NCBI GenBank assembly: GCA_002331575.1
Contig: DCZG01000164.1
Span: 19,844 to 25,687 of the forward strand
DNA length: 5,844 nucleotides
DNA from: Atopobium sp. UBA2090
Lineage (GTDB): Bacteria; Actinomycetota; Coriobacteriia; Coriobacteriales; Atopobiaceae
Direction: 5' to 3'
Positions 1 through 5,791 of this stretch are shown here, one piece after another; the stretch's first letter is position 1; every line of letters begins with the position of its first letter. A program made the position numbers and the translations under genes. Below the pieces are notes generated by a model. It made no database searches. It was not told the origin of the DNA and saw only the letters and a list, made by a program, of their open reading frames with translations.

Positions 1-1
1 C

Positions 2-2020
2 GGCGCCCAGGCCCAGATCGACTCCGGGCGCCAGCAGGTGAGCGACGGCTTCGCCCAGCTCGACGCCGCGCGCTCGGACCTCGCCGACCAGCGCGCCTCC
101 GCGGAGGACCAGTTCGCCTCCGCGCAGGCCGCGCTCGACGCCTCCGCCGAGAAGCTTGCCTCTTCCCGTGCCGACCTCGACGACGCCCGCGCGCAGTACG
201 AGGACGGGGTCTCCGCATACGAGGACCAGAAGGCAGACGCGGACCAGCAGCTCTCCGACGCGCAGGCGCAGGTCGACGCCGCCCAGGCGGACGTCGACGA
301 CCTCGAGGCGCCTGACGTCTACGTCCTCGACCGCACGCAGAACGAGGGAGTCGTCACCTATGACGACGACGCCCGGCGCATGGATTCCATCGCCGACGTG
401 TTCCCGCTCATCTTCTTCCTCGTGGCGGCGCTCGTCTCGCTCACCACGATGACCCGCATGGTGGAGGACGACCGCGTCGAGATCGGGACGTTCAAGGCGC
501 TCGGCTACTCCACGGCCAGAATCGCCGAGAAGTACCTCATCTATGCCGCCATCGCGGGCGTCTCAGGCGCGGTCCTCGGCATCCTCGTGCTGACGCAGGT
601 GCTGCCCACGATCATCACGTCGTCGTACGCCATCATCTACGCGGTGCCGCGCCTGGCTTTCCCGAAGCCCGTCGACCCCGCCTGCGCGCTCCTCTCGGGC
701 GGGCTCGGCGTGGGCGTCACGCTACTCGCGACCTGGGGAGCCGTGGTCTCGAGCCTGCGCGAGACACCCGCGACGCTCATGCTTCCCCGCGCCCCCAAGG
801 CCGGCAAGCGCATCCTGCTCGAGCGTCTCACGCCGCTGTGGAGCCGCATCTCCTTCTCGTGGAAGGTCACCTTCCGGAACCTCTTCCGTTACAAGCGGCG
901 CTTCCTCATGACCGTCATCGGCATCTCGGGCTGTACGGCGCTTCTCCTCGTGGGCTTCGGCCTGCACGATTCCATCTGGGACATCATCGACTGTCAGTAC
1001 GGCTCCATCATCCACTACAACATGGTGGTCGGGCTCTCGGATGACGCCACGACCACGGACGTCGACGCCGTCGCGAGCTACCTCGACGAGGAGGGCGACG
1101 CCTCGGGGACCATCCGCGTCCAGCAGGAGAACATGCGGGCCGGCTCGGATACGGGCGCATATGACGGCACTCTGCTCGCCAACGTCGTGATCCCCGAGGA
1201 CTCCGGGACCTTCGGCGGGGCCGTCACCCTCGACGAGCGCGTCAGCCACGCCGCCGTGGCGTTCGGCGACGACGCGGTGGTCGTCACCGAGAAGCTCGCC
1301 ACGAAGCTCGGCGTGGGCGTCGGCGACACGATCGTCCTCTTCGACCAGGATGACGTCGGCAACGCCACGGGCGACGGGCACCCGCTTACGATCACGGGGG
1401 TCTGCGAGAACTACGTGTCCAACTACGTCTACGTCGGCAGGGAGGCGTGGCGTGGGGTCGATGAGGCCGAGCCGGTCTTCTCGTCGCTCTACACTTCGAT
1501 CGCGGATGACGCGGACGTCCGCTCGAGCCTCTCTGAGGACCTCGGCGTCATGAACAAAGTCTCGACCGTGTCGTTCACCGACGAGGTCATCAACCGCTAC
1601 CGTAAGATGCTCTCGGTCGTCGACCTCATCGTCCTGGTCCTCATCGTGTCCGCCGCCGCGCTCGCGTTCATCGTCCTGTACAACCTCACGAACATCAACG
1701 TCGAGGAGCGTGTGCGCGAGATAGCGAGCTTGAAGGTGCTCGGGTTCACGAGACGCGAGGTCTACGCCTACGTCTTCCGCGAGATCGTCCTTCTCGCCGT
1801 CATCGGTGACGTGCTGGGACTCGTGCTCGGCATCTTCCTCGAACGTTTCGTGGTGGTGACTGCGGAGGTCGACTACGTGATGTTCGGGAGGACGATCCAT
1901 CCCGAGAGCTTCGCCTACGCCTTCGCGCTCACGCTCGCCTTCGCTGTCCTCGTGATTCTCTTCATGCGCCGAAAGCTCGACCGGGTCGACATGGTGGAGA
2001 GTCTCAAGAGCATAGACTGA
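2..2020 (+). CDS. FtsX/MacB-like ABC transporter permease with extracytoplasmic coiled coil (5'-truncated by window edge)
   Basis: This is the membrane subunit of an ABC transporter of the FtsX/MacB superfamily. The frame is open from base 2, and the GTG at 38 lies inside the coiled coil, so the true start is upstream. In fragment numbering, residues 1-102 are an Ala/Asp/Gln-rich coiled coil. A conserved YVLDR segment (about 107) and TM helices near 132-150, 178-200 and 228-250 follow. A second unit begins with the basic FRNLFRYKRR stretch (about 291-300) and a TM near 300-322. An extracytoplasmic domain spans about 330-530, and TMs lie near 540-562, 592-612 and 635-655. The FtsX module occurs twice: DDRVEIGTFKALGYS (about 156) and EERVREIASLKVLGFT (about 568). 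The end, DMVESLKSID, is typical of a widespread uncharacterised family of long permeases in Gram-positive bacteria. The ATPase partner is expected upstream but not visible. Substrate is unknown; relatives act by mechanotransmission on envelope, lipid or peptide substrates. Family assignment is firm, function is not. Confidence 0.93.
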   Translation, partial: GAQAQIDSGRQQVSDGFAQLDAARSDLADQRASAEDQFASAQAALDASAEKLASSRADLDDARAQYEDGVSAYEDQKADADQQLSDAQAQVDAAQADVDDLEAPDVYVLDRTQNEGVVTYDDDARRMDSIADVFPLIFFLVAALVSLTTMTRMVEDDRVEIGTFKALGYSTARIAEKYLIYAAIAGVSGAVLGILVLTQVLPTIITSSYAIIYAVPRLAFPKPVDPACALLSGGLGVGVTLLATWGAVVSSLRETPATLMLPRAPKAGKRILLERLTPLWSRISFSWKVTFRNLFRYKRRFLMTVIGISGCTALLLVGFGLHDSIWDIIDCQYGSIIHYNMVVGLSDDATTTDVDAVASYLDEEGDASGTIRVQQENMRAGSDTGAYDGTLLANVVIPEDSGTFGGAVTLDERVSHAAVAFGDDAVVVTEKLATKLGVGVGDTIVLFDQDDVGNATGDGHPLTITGVCENYVSNYVYVGREAWRGVDEAEPVFSSLYTSIADDADVRSSLSEDLGVMNKVSTVSFTDEVINRYRKMLSVVDLIVLVLIVSAAALAFIVLYNLTNINVEERVREIASLKVLGFTRREVYAYVFREIVLLAVIGDVLGLVLGIFLERFVVVTAEVDYVMFGRTIHPESFAYAFALTLAFAVLVILFMRRKLDRVDMVESLKSID

Positions 2021-2080
2021 GAGGTGGGGAAGGGTTTTTGGGAGAAGTGTGTCGGGGAGGATAACAAGCATGACAACGGG

Positions 2081-2108
2081 TTGACTGGAGAAGGACATAT
2101 GCTAATCT
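2081..2108 (+). promoter_or_regulatory. Candidate sigma70-type promoter for the argJBD unit
   Basis: TTGACT at 2081-2086 matches five of six bases of the -35 consensus. A 16-bp spacer leads to TAATCT at 2103-2108, a weak -10 helped by an extended -10 TG at 2100-2101. Transcription would start near 2115 and give a 5' leader of about 165 nt before argJ. It lies at the edge of the AT-rich island and is the best promoter-like pair I found. If it is used, the small ORF at 2099-2161 would lack its ribosome binding site on this transcript, so the two calls compete. Confidence 0.4.
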
Positions 2109-2161
2109 TCTCGGAACGAAATCGCATATTTACTGCATCTTATCGTTACTATATGCAATAA
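2099..2161 (+). CDS. Possible 20-aa leader peptide upstream of argJ
   Basis: This is a short ORF, ATG at 2099 to TAA at 2159-2161, encoding 20 residues. Three are arginine (positions 7, 9 and 16: codons CGA, CGC, CGT) and three are tyrosine (15, 17, 18). The Shine-Dalgarno GGAGAAGG (2087-2094) is well placed, and the 12 bases 2087-2098 are identical to 3603-3614 around the argB ribosome binding site and start. It sits alone in the permease-argJ gap, 118 bp before argJ. An Arg-containing peptide ahead of an arginine operon suggests a leader peptide, but the arginines are not consecutive and no terminator hairpin with a U-run follows it. Transcription would need a promoter upstream of about 2085; the only candidate seen is a weak TTGGGA (2038-2043), 16 bp, GATAAC (2060-2065). 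Small ORFs arise easily by chance, so this is speculative. Confidence 0.28.
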   Translation: MLIFSERNRIFTASYRYYMQ

Positions 2162-2192
2162 AACCCTGTGATTTCAGTATTTGTTTGCATAT
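2151..2192. repeat. 8-bp perfect inverted repeat in argJ leader
   Basis: ATATGCAA at 2151-2158 is the exact reverse complement of TTGCATAT at 2185-2192, with 26 bases between. As DNA it could be a spaced operator pair. As RNA it could form a weak AU-rich stem whose left arm covers the last codons of the candidate leader ORF. No T-run follows, so it is not an intrinsic terminator. Confidence 0.4.
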
Positions 2193-2210
2193 TCAGTCTG
2201 TCAAGGGAAT

Positions 2211-2282
2211 GGCATCCCGGCAAGGTGCCCGAACGGCAGAGAGCGGCATGCGCCACATGCCAGCATGGAGGGTTCGACCATG
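2211..2282 (+). promoter_or_regulatory. Cluster of small hairpins over the argJ ribosome binding site
   Basis: Three adjacent stems can be drawn in the GC-rich end of the argJ leader. GGCATC (2211-2216) pairs with GGTGCC (2224-2229), including one G-U, around a 7-nt loop. GGCATG (2245-2250) pairs perfectly with CATGCC (2256-2261) around 5 nt. CATGG (2264-2268) pairs with CCATG (2278-2282) around 9 nt, putting the argJ start codon in a stem and most of its Shine-Dalgarno in the loop. CATG occurs four times in 36 nt (2247, 2256, 2264, 2279), so alternative pairings exist. Whether this modulates translation is inference; short stems are common in GC-rich DNA. Confidence 0.3.
2267..2272 (+). promoter_or_regulatory. 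argJ ribosome binding site (decides the start)
   Basis: GGAGGG ends 7 nt before the ATG at 2280. The other in-frame starts, TTG at 2181 and ATG at 2265, have no comparable Shine-Dalgarno, and the residues encoded between 2181 and 2279 do not look like an ArgJ N-terminus. The start is therefore placed at 2280. The sequence CATGGAG is repeated at 2264-2270 and 2279-2285, which is why two similar ATGs appear. Confidence 0.85.
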
Positions 2283-3566
2283 GAGAACTACCAGCCCCTT
2301 GTCATCCCGGCAGCGGACGACGCCTGCGCGACTCACGGATTCGTCCCGTGCAAGGGAGGCGTGTGCGCCGCCGCGGGCATGAGCGCCGCGGGTGTGGTCG
2401 CGGGCTTCCGTCATGAGCCCGGTCGCCGTGACCTCGCCCTCGTCGCGTCCGACGACGTCTGCGTCTGCGCCGGAACCTTCACCACCAACCAGTTCTGCGC
2501 CGCGCCCGTGATTCTCTCCCGCGCCCGCGCCGCCGGCGGCCATGCCAGGGCGATGGTCCTCAACTCGGGCAATGCCAACGCGAGCACCGGCGAGCCTGGT
2601 CTGGAGAACGCCCGTCGCTCCACGTCCCTCGTCGCGGAGGCGCTCGGCTGCGACGCCGAGGACGTCCTCGTCGCCTCGACGGGAGTCATCGGCGTGCAGC
2701 TGCCGTTCGAGCCCTACGAGAAGGGCGTTCCCGCGGCCGTGGCGGGTCTCGGGCACTCTCCCGAGGCGGCCCACGAGGCGGCGCTCGCCGTCATGACGAC
2801 TGACACCCATCCCAAGGAGGTCTCCTTCAAGGGCGAGGTCCCGCAGGCTGACGGCTCGACCGTCACCGTCCACGTGGGAGGCTTCTGCAAGGGCTCGGGC
2901 ATGATCCAGCCGAACATGGCGACGATGCTCTCGGTCCTCTCGACCGACGCGCCTCTCAGTCCCGTCGCCGCTCACGCCGCCCTCCTCGCCGCGGTTCGGG
3001 AGAGCTTCAACAAGGTGACCGTCGACTCGGACACCTCGACGAACGACACCTGCGTGCTCTTTGCCACGGGACGCGCGGGGGGCGAGACGATTGAGGAGGG
3101 CTCGGTCGGCTACGAGACCGTGGCCGCCGCCATCCTCGGCGTCTGCAATCACCTCGCGCGCGAGGTCGCGTCAGACGGTGAGGGTTCGACCAAGCTCGTG
3201 ACCGTCAATGTCCTCGGCGCCGCGAGCCAGGGGGACGCCGACGTCGTCGCGCGCTCCATCGCAAACTCGCCGCTGGTCAAGACCGCCATCTTCGGCCATG
3301 ACGCGAACTGGGGCCGGGTCGCCGCCGCCGCGGGCAAGTGTGGCGTGGAGTTCGACCAGTACGGCGTCGACATCGACTTCATGGACGTGCCCGTGCTGCG
3401 AGCGGGGCTCCCCCTGCCCATGGACGAGGACGACATGCTCCGACGATTCGAGTCTCCCGAGGTCACCATCGCCATCTCCCTCGGCCAGGGGAGCTTCTCG
3501 TCGCGCATCTGGACCTGTGACCTCACCCACGACTACGTGACCATCAACGGGGACTACCGCACGTAG
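2280..3566 (+). CDS. argJ: Glutamate N-acetyltransferase / ornithine acetyltransferase ArgJ
   Basis: ArgJ transfers acetyl from N2-acetylornithine to glutamate, releasing ornithine and regenerating N-acetylglutamate in the cytoplasm. The 428-residue length is only slightly above the usual size. Family motifs appear in order: AGTFTTNQF (62-70), LNSGNANA (94-101), STGVIGVQLP with the oxyanion-hole Thr134-Gly135 (133-142), AVMTTDTHPK (170-179), and the self-cleavage motif KGSGMIQPNMATML (204-217). Cleavage between Ala214 and Thr215 would make Thr215 the catalytic N-terminal nucleophile and give alpha and beta chains of 214 residues each. Then come FNKVTVDSDTSTND (243-256), GEGSTKL (300-306), HDANWGRV (340-347) and the C-terminal NGDYRT. 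Cysteine is unusually frequent near the N-terminus (16, 24, 29, 61, 63, 73). Whether it also uses acetyl-CoA (the bifunctional type) cannot be read from sequence. It is the first gene of the argJBD unit, 46 bp before argB. Confidence 0.97.
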   Translation: MENYQPLVIPAADDACATHGFVPCKGGVCAAAGMSAAGVVAGFRHEPGRRDLALVASDDVCVCAGTFTTNQFCAAPVILSRARAAGGHARAMVLNSGNANASTGEPGLENARRSTSLVAEALGCDAEDVLVASTGVIGVQLPFEPYEKGVPAAVAGLGHSPEAAHEAALAVMTTDTHPKEVSFKGEVPQADGSTVTVHVGGFCKGSGMIQPNMATMLSVLSTDAPLSPVAAHAALLAAVRESFNKVTVDSDTSTNDTCVLFATGRAGGETIEEGSVGYETVAAAILGVCNHLAREVASDGEGSTKLVTVNVLGAASQGDADVVARSIANSPLVKTAIFGHDANWGRVAAAAGKCGVEFDQYGVDIDFMDVPVLRAGLPLPMDEDDMLRRFESPEVTIAISLGQGSFSSRIWTCDLTHDYVTINGDYRT

Positions 3567-3612
3567 CGCGCGTCGCGACCGATGACGTCAATCCACGAGA
3601 GGGGAGAAGGAC

Positions 3613-4488
3613 ATGAAGAGCCATGACATGAGACAGCGTGACATCGCGCTCGCGAAGGCGGAGGTCCTCACCGAGGCACTTCCCTGGATCAACCATAGCA
3701 GGGGCAAGACGGTCGTCGTCAAGTACGGCGGGGCGGCCATGGAGGACCCCGAGCTCATGAGCCAGGTCGTGGGCGACGTGGAGCTGCTCAAGCTCATGGG
3801 CATGCGCGTCGTGCTCGTCCACGGCGGCGGCAAGGCCATCAACAAGCTGCTCGGCGACCTCGACCTGCCCGTCAGGTTCAAGAACGGCCTGCGTGTCACC
3901 GATGACGCGACGATGGAGGCCGTGCAGGAGGTGCTCATCGGCAAGGTCAACCAGCAGCTCGTCTGGGCGCTCAACGAGTACGGTCACAATGCGGTGGGCA
4001 TCTCGGGCGCGGACGGCAAGACCTTCAAGTCCGAGCAGGTCGACCCCGAGCTCGGGCGTGTGGGCACCATCCGCGAGGTTGACGTCAGCCTCATCGAGAC
4101 CATCCTCGAGGATGACTACATCCCCGTGATCGCGAGCGTGGGCTGCGGGCCGGACGGCTTCTACAACATCAACGCAGACGTCGCCGCGGGCAAGGTCGCC
4201 GAGGCCATGCACGCCGACAAGCTCATCTACCTCACCGACGTGGACGGTCTCTACCGTGACCGCAACGACCCCGAGACCCTCATCGCCCAGCTCACCAAGT
4301 CGGAGACCCAGGAGCTTCTCGAGTCGCAGACGCTCGACGGCGGAATGATTCCGAAAATCCAGTCCATCTACGATGCTCTCGACGCAGGAGTCGGTCAGGT
4401 CGTTATCATAAATGGCAAGCTCTCACATTCGCTGCTGCTCGAGATTTTCACCGACGAGGGCATCGGCACCATGTTTCTGCAGGACTAG
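3613..4488 (+). CDS. argB: Acetylglutamate kinase ArgB, arginine-sensitive type
   Basis: ArgB phosphorylates N-acetylglutamate with ATP to N-acetylglutamyl-5-phosphate, the second step of arginine synthesis. The 291-residue protein has the amino-acid kinase fold landmarks: KYGG (37-40, catalytic Lys37), VLVHGGGKAIN (67-77, substrate-binding glycines), GLRVTDD with Arg94 (92-98), YNINAD (184-189, with Asn187 and Asp189) and Lys248 in GGMIPKIQ. Residues 1-30 form an extension before the first strand, including LTEALPWINHSRGK, and the end reads LLLEIFTDEGIGT (274-286). Both are marks of hexameric NAGKs inhibited by arginine (known from Pseudomonas and Thermotoga), unlike the short E. coli enzyme. 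HGGGK instead of the common HGGGP is a minor variation. The ATG at 3613 follows GGGGAG (3601-3606) by 6 nt; ATG 3628 is less well placed. argD starts 12 bp downstream. Confidence 0.97.
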   Translation: MKSHDMRQRDIALAKAEVLTEALPWINHSRGKTVVVKYGGAAMEDPELMSQVVGDVELLKLMGMRVVLVHGGGKAINKLLGDLDLPVRFKNGLRVTDDATMEAVQEVLIGKVNQQLVWALNEYGHNAVGISGADGKTFKSEQVDPELGRVGTIREVDVSLIETILEDDYIPVIASVGCGPDGFYNINADVAAGKVAEAMHADKLIYLTDVDGLYRDRNDPETLIAQLTKSETQELLESQTLDGGMIPKIQSIYDALDAGVGQVVIINGKLSHSLLLEIFTDEGIGTMFLQD

Positions 4489-4500
4489 GAAGGGAAGACT

Positions 4501-5766
4501 ATGTCTACTGATATCAGGAGCACCGTACCCTTGAGCGTGGTCGAGGGTGACCAGACCTACGTCATGCACACCTATGGGCGACTGCCCGTCGAGTTCGTCT
4601 CGGGCAGAGGCGCCATCCTCGTGGACTCCGCCGGCAACGAGTACATCGATTGTCTCGCCGGCATCGGGGCCGTGAGCCTCGGGCACGCGAACCACGCGGT
4701 CGTCGCGGCGCTCAAGGCCCAGGCTGACAAGGTGTGGCAGGTGAGCAACTACTTCTACGAGGAGAACCGCAACGAGCTCGCAAGCGGGATCTCCGAGCTC
4801 CTCTCCGCGCTCTGCGAGGAGGACGGCCACGTGATGGGCTCCACGGGGACCGCGTGGCGGATGTTCTTCTGCAACTCCGGCGCAGAGGCGAACGAGGGCG
4901 CCATCAAGATCGCCCGCCGCTGGGGCGAGGTCAAGCTCGGCGGGGCGTCGTGCATCGTCACGGCCAAGCAGAGCTTCCACGGCCGCACGCTCGCCACGCT
5001 GGCAGCGACCGGTCAGGACAAGTTCCACGAGAGCTTCCAGCCCATGCCCGCCGGCTTCACGACGGTGCCTTTGAACGACATCGACGCGCTGCGCGAGGCG
5101 ATCGACAACCCCGACGATACGACCGGTCCCGTCTGCGGCGTGATGCTCGAGTGCGTCCAGGGCGAGGGCGGCGTCTGGCCCGCCGACTACGACTACCTGC
5201 GTGCCGTCGCCAAGCTCTGCAGGAAGCGCCACGTCCTTCTCCTCATCGACGAGGTGCAGACCGGCTTCTTCCGCTGCGGCTCTCCGTTCATGTACCAGCG
5301 CGCGGGCATCGAGCCCGACATCGTGAGCATGGCCAAGGGCATCGCCGACGGCTTCCCCATGGGTGCCGTCGCGGCGCGCGCCGACGTTGCCGACCTCATG
5401 CACCCCGGCGACCACGGATCGACCTTCGGCGGCAACGCGCTTGCGGCCGCGGCCGGTCGCGCGACGGTCGAGACGCTCGTCAGCGAGAACATCGGTGAGC
5501 ACGTGCTGACCACGGGTCGACATCTGCGTCACCGCCTCGAGGCCATGCCGCACGTGTCGCAGGTGCGCGGCCACGGTCTCATGCGTGGCGCTCAGCTCGA
5601 CGTGCCGATCGCGTCCGAGCTCGTGGATGCCGGTCTCGGCAAGGGGATCATCCTGAACCACATCGGCGACTCGGTCCTGCGCTTCCTCCCGCCCCTGGTC
5701 ATCACCCGCTATCAGGTGGACAAGGTCTGCGACACGCTCGAGGCCCTCATCGAGGAGCTCGCGTAG
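4501..5766 (+). CDS. argD: Acetylornithine aminotransferase ArgD
   Basis: ArgD is a PLP-dependent class III (fold type I) aminotransferase that uses glutamate to convert N-acetylglutamate semialdehyde into N2-acetylornithine. In order: IDCLAGIGAVSLGHANH (49-65), the cofactor phosphate motif NSGAEANEGAIKIAR (125-139), SFHGRT (158-163), LECVQGEGG (216-224), LLIDEVQTGFFRCG with PLP-binding Asp250 (247-260), the Schiff-base lysine Lys279 in SMAKG, GSTFGGN (306-312, Thr308), and LRFLPPL (393-399). At 421 residues it is slightly longer than most ArgD proteins. Part of the excess seems to lie around 103-120, between the ELLSAL helix and FFCNSG. The Shine-Dalgarno AGGAAGGG (4487-4494) overlaps the argB stop codon, which suggests translational coupling. 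Related enzymes (LysJ, SucC-type AstC, DapC-like) share these motifs; operon context with argJ and argB decides for ArgD. Confidence 0.95.
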   Translation: MSTDIRSTVPLSVVEGDQTYVMHTYGRLPVEFVSGRGAILVDSAGNEYIDCLAGIGAVSLGHANHAVVAALKAQADKVWQVSNYFYEENRNELASGISELLSALCEEDGHVMGSTGTAWRMFFCNSGAEANEGAIKIARRWGEVKLGGASCIVTAKQSFHGRTLATLAATGQDKFHESFQPMPAGFTTVPLNDIDALREAIDNPDDTTGPVCGVMLECVQGEGGVWPADYDYLRAVAKLCRKRHVLLLIDEVQTGFFRCGSPFMYQRAGIEPDIVSMAKGIADGFPMGAVAARADVADLMHPGDHGSTFGGNALAAAAGRATVETLVSENIGEHVLTTGRHLRHRLEAMPHVSQVRGHGLMRGAQLDVPIASELVDAGLGKGIILNHIGDSVLRFLPPLVITRYQVDKVCDTLEALIEELA

Positions 5767-5770
5767 GTCG

Positions 5771-5784
5771 GGACGGCATCGTCC
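5771..5784 (+). other. Small hairpin after argD stop
   Basis: GGACG (5771-5775) pairs perfectly with CGTCC (5780-5784) around a GCAT tetraloop, 5 bases after the argD stop. It is followed by TTCTCG rather than a T-run, so it is not a terminator on its own, but it may protect the 3' end or precede the main terminator stem. Confidence 0.35.
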
Positions 5785-5791
5785 TTCTCGC

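Larger units (their letters stand above)
2097..2192. promoter_or_regulatory. Candidate operator region: four GCATAT/ATATGC hexamers
   Basis: The hexamer GCATAT or its complement ATATGC occurs at 2097-2102 (ATATGC), 2124-2129 (GCATAT), 2151-2156 (ATATGC) and 2187-2192 (GCATAT), in alternating orientation at steps of 27, 27 and 36 bp. A further TGCAT lies at 2134-2138. TTGCATA-type half-sites and the ATTCA at 2191-2195 resemble half-sites of ArgR ARG boxes, which use TGNAT/ATNCA halves. No copy forms a complete consensus 18-bp ARG box: the best, 2180-2197, has a good right half and a poor left half. The placement, overlapping and downstream of the candidate promoter and ahead of argJ, fits arginine-responsive repression. 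The regulator identity is inferred. Confidence 0.35.

Noticed and set aside
2001..2040. Terminator after the permease gene
   Set aside because: TCTCA (2002-2006) and TGAGA (2018-2022) pair over only 5 bp, and the T-run (2035-2039) lies 12 bases further on. There is no convincing hairpin-plus-T arrangement, so readthrough into the argJ leader is possible.
2070..2084. ATG at 2070 with GGGGAGG upstream (2054-2060)
   Set aside because: The Shine-Dalgarno is good, but the frame stops after four codons (Met-Thr-Thr-Gly), too short to call.
722..2098. 458-codon open frame on the minus strand
   Set aside because: It is antisense to the permease over nearly its whole length. Its translation is rich in Asp, Glu, Val, Arg and His, as expected from the complement of GC-rich codons, and it shows no family motif.
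2181..2279. N-terminal extension of ArgJ from TTG at 2181
   Set aside because: There is no Shine-Dalgarno before the TTG, the extra 33 residues look unlike ArgJ, and a strong GGAGGG sits 7 nt before ATG 2280.
2162..2280. T-box or other known riboswitch in the argJ leader
   Set aside because: I see no T-box consensus (AGGGTGGNACCGCG-like) and no conserved core of a riboswitch class I recognise, and there is no intrinsic terminator before argJ.
2209..2382. Arg-rich ORF starting at ATG 2209 as a leader peptide
   Set aside because: The purine-rich stretch before it directly abuts the ATG, leaving no spacing. The ORF runs far into argJ in another frame, and its arginines follow from GC-rich shadow reading.
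3567..3612. Regulatory element in the argJ-argB gap (GTCGCGAC palindrome at 3572-3579)
   Set aside because: An 8-bp palindrome in GC-rich DNA is unremarkable. No T-run or promoter is visible, and the 46-bp gap mainly holds the argB ribosome binding site.
4381..4410. Internal promoter for argD (TATCAT at 4404-4409)
   Set aside because: The -10-like hexamer lacks any -35 match at the right distance and lies within argB coding sequence.
4423..5661. 412-codon open frame on the minus strand
   Set aside because: It is the mirror of argD, with the same biased composition and no recognisable domain. The same holds for the minus-strand frames at 2193-3152 and 3544-4212 opposite argJ and argB.
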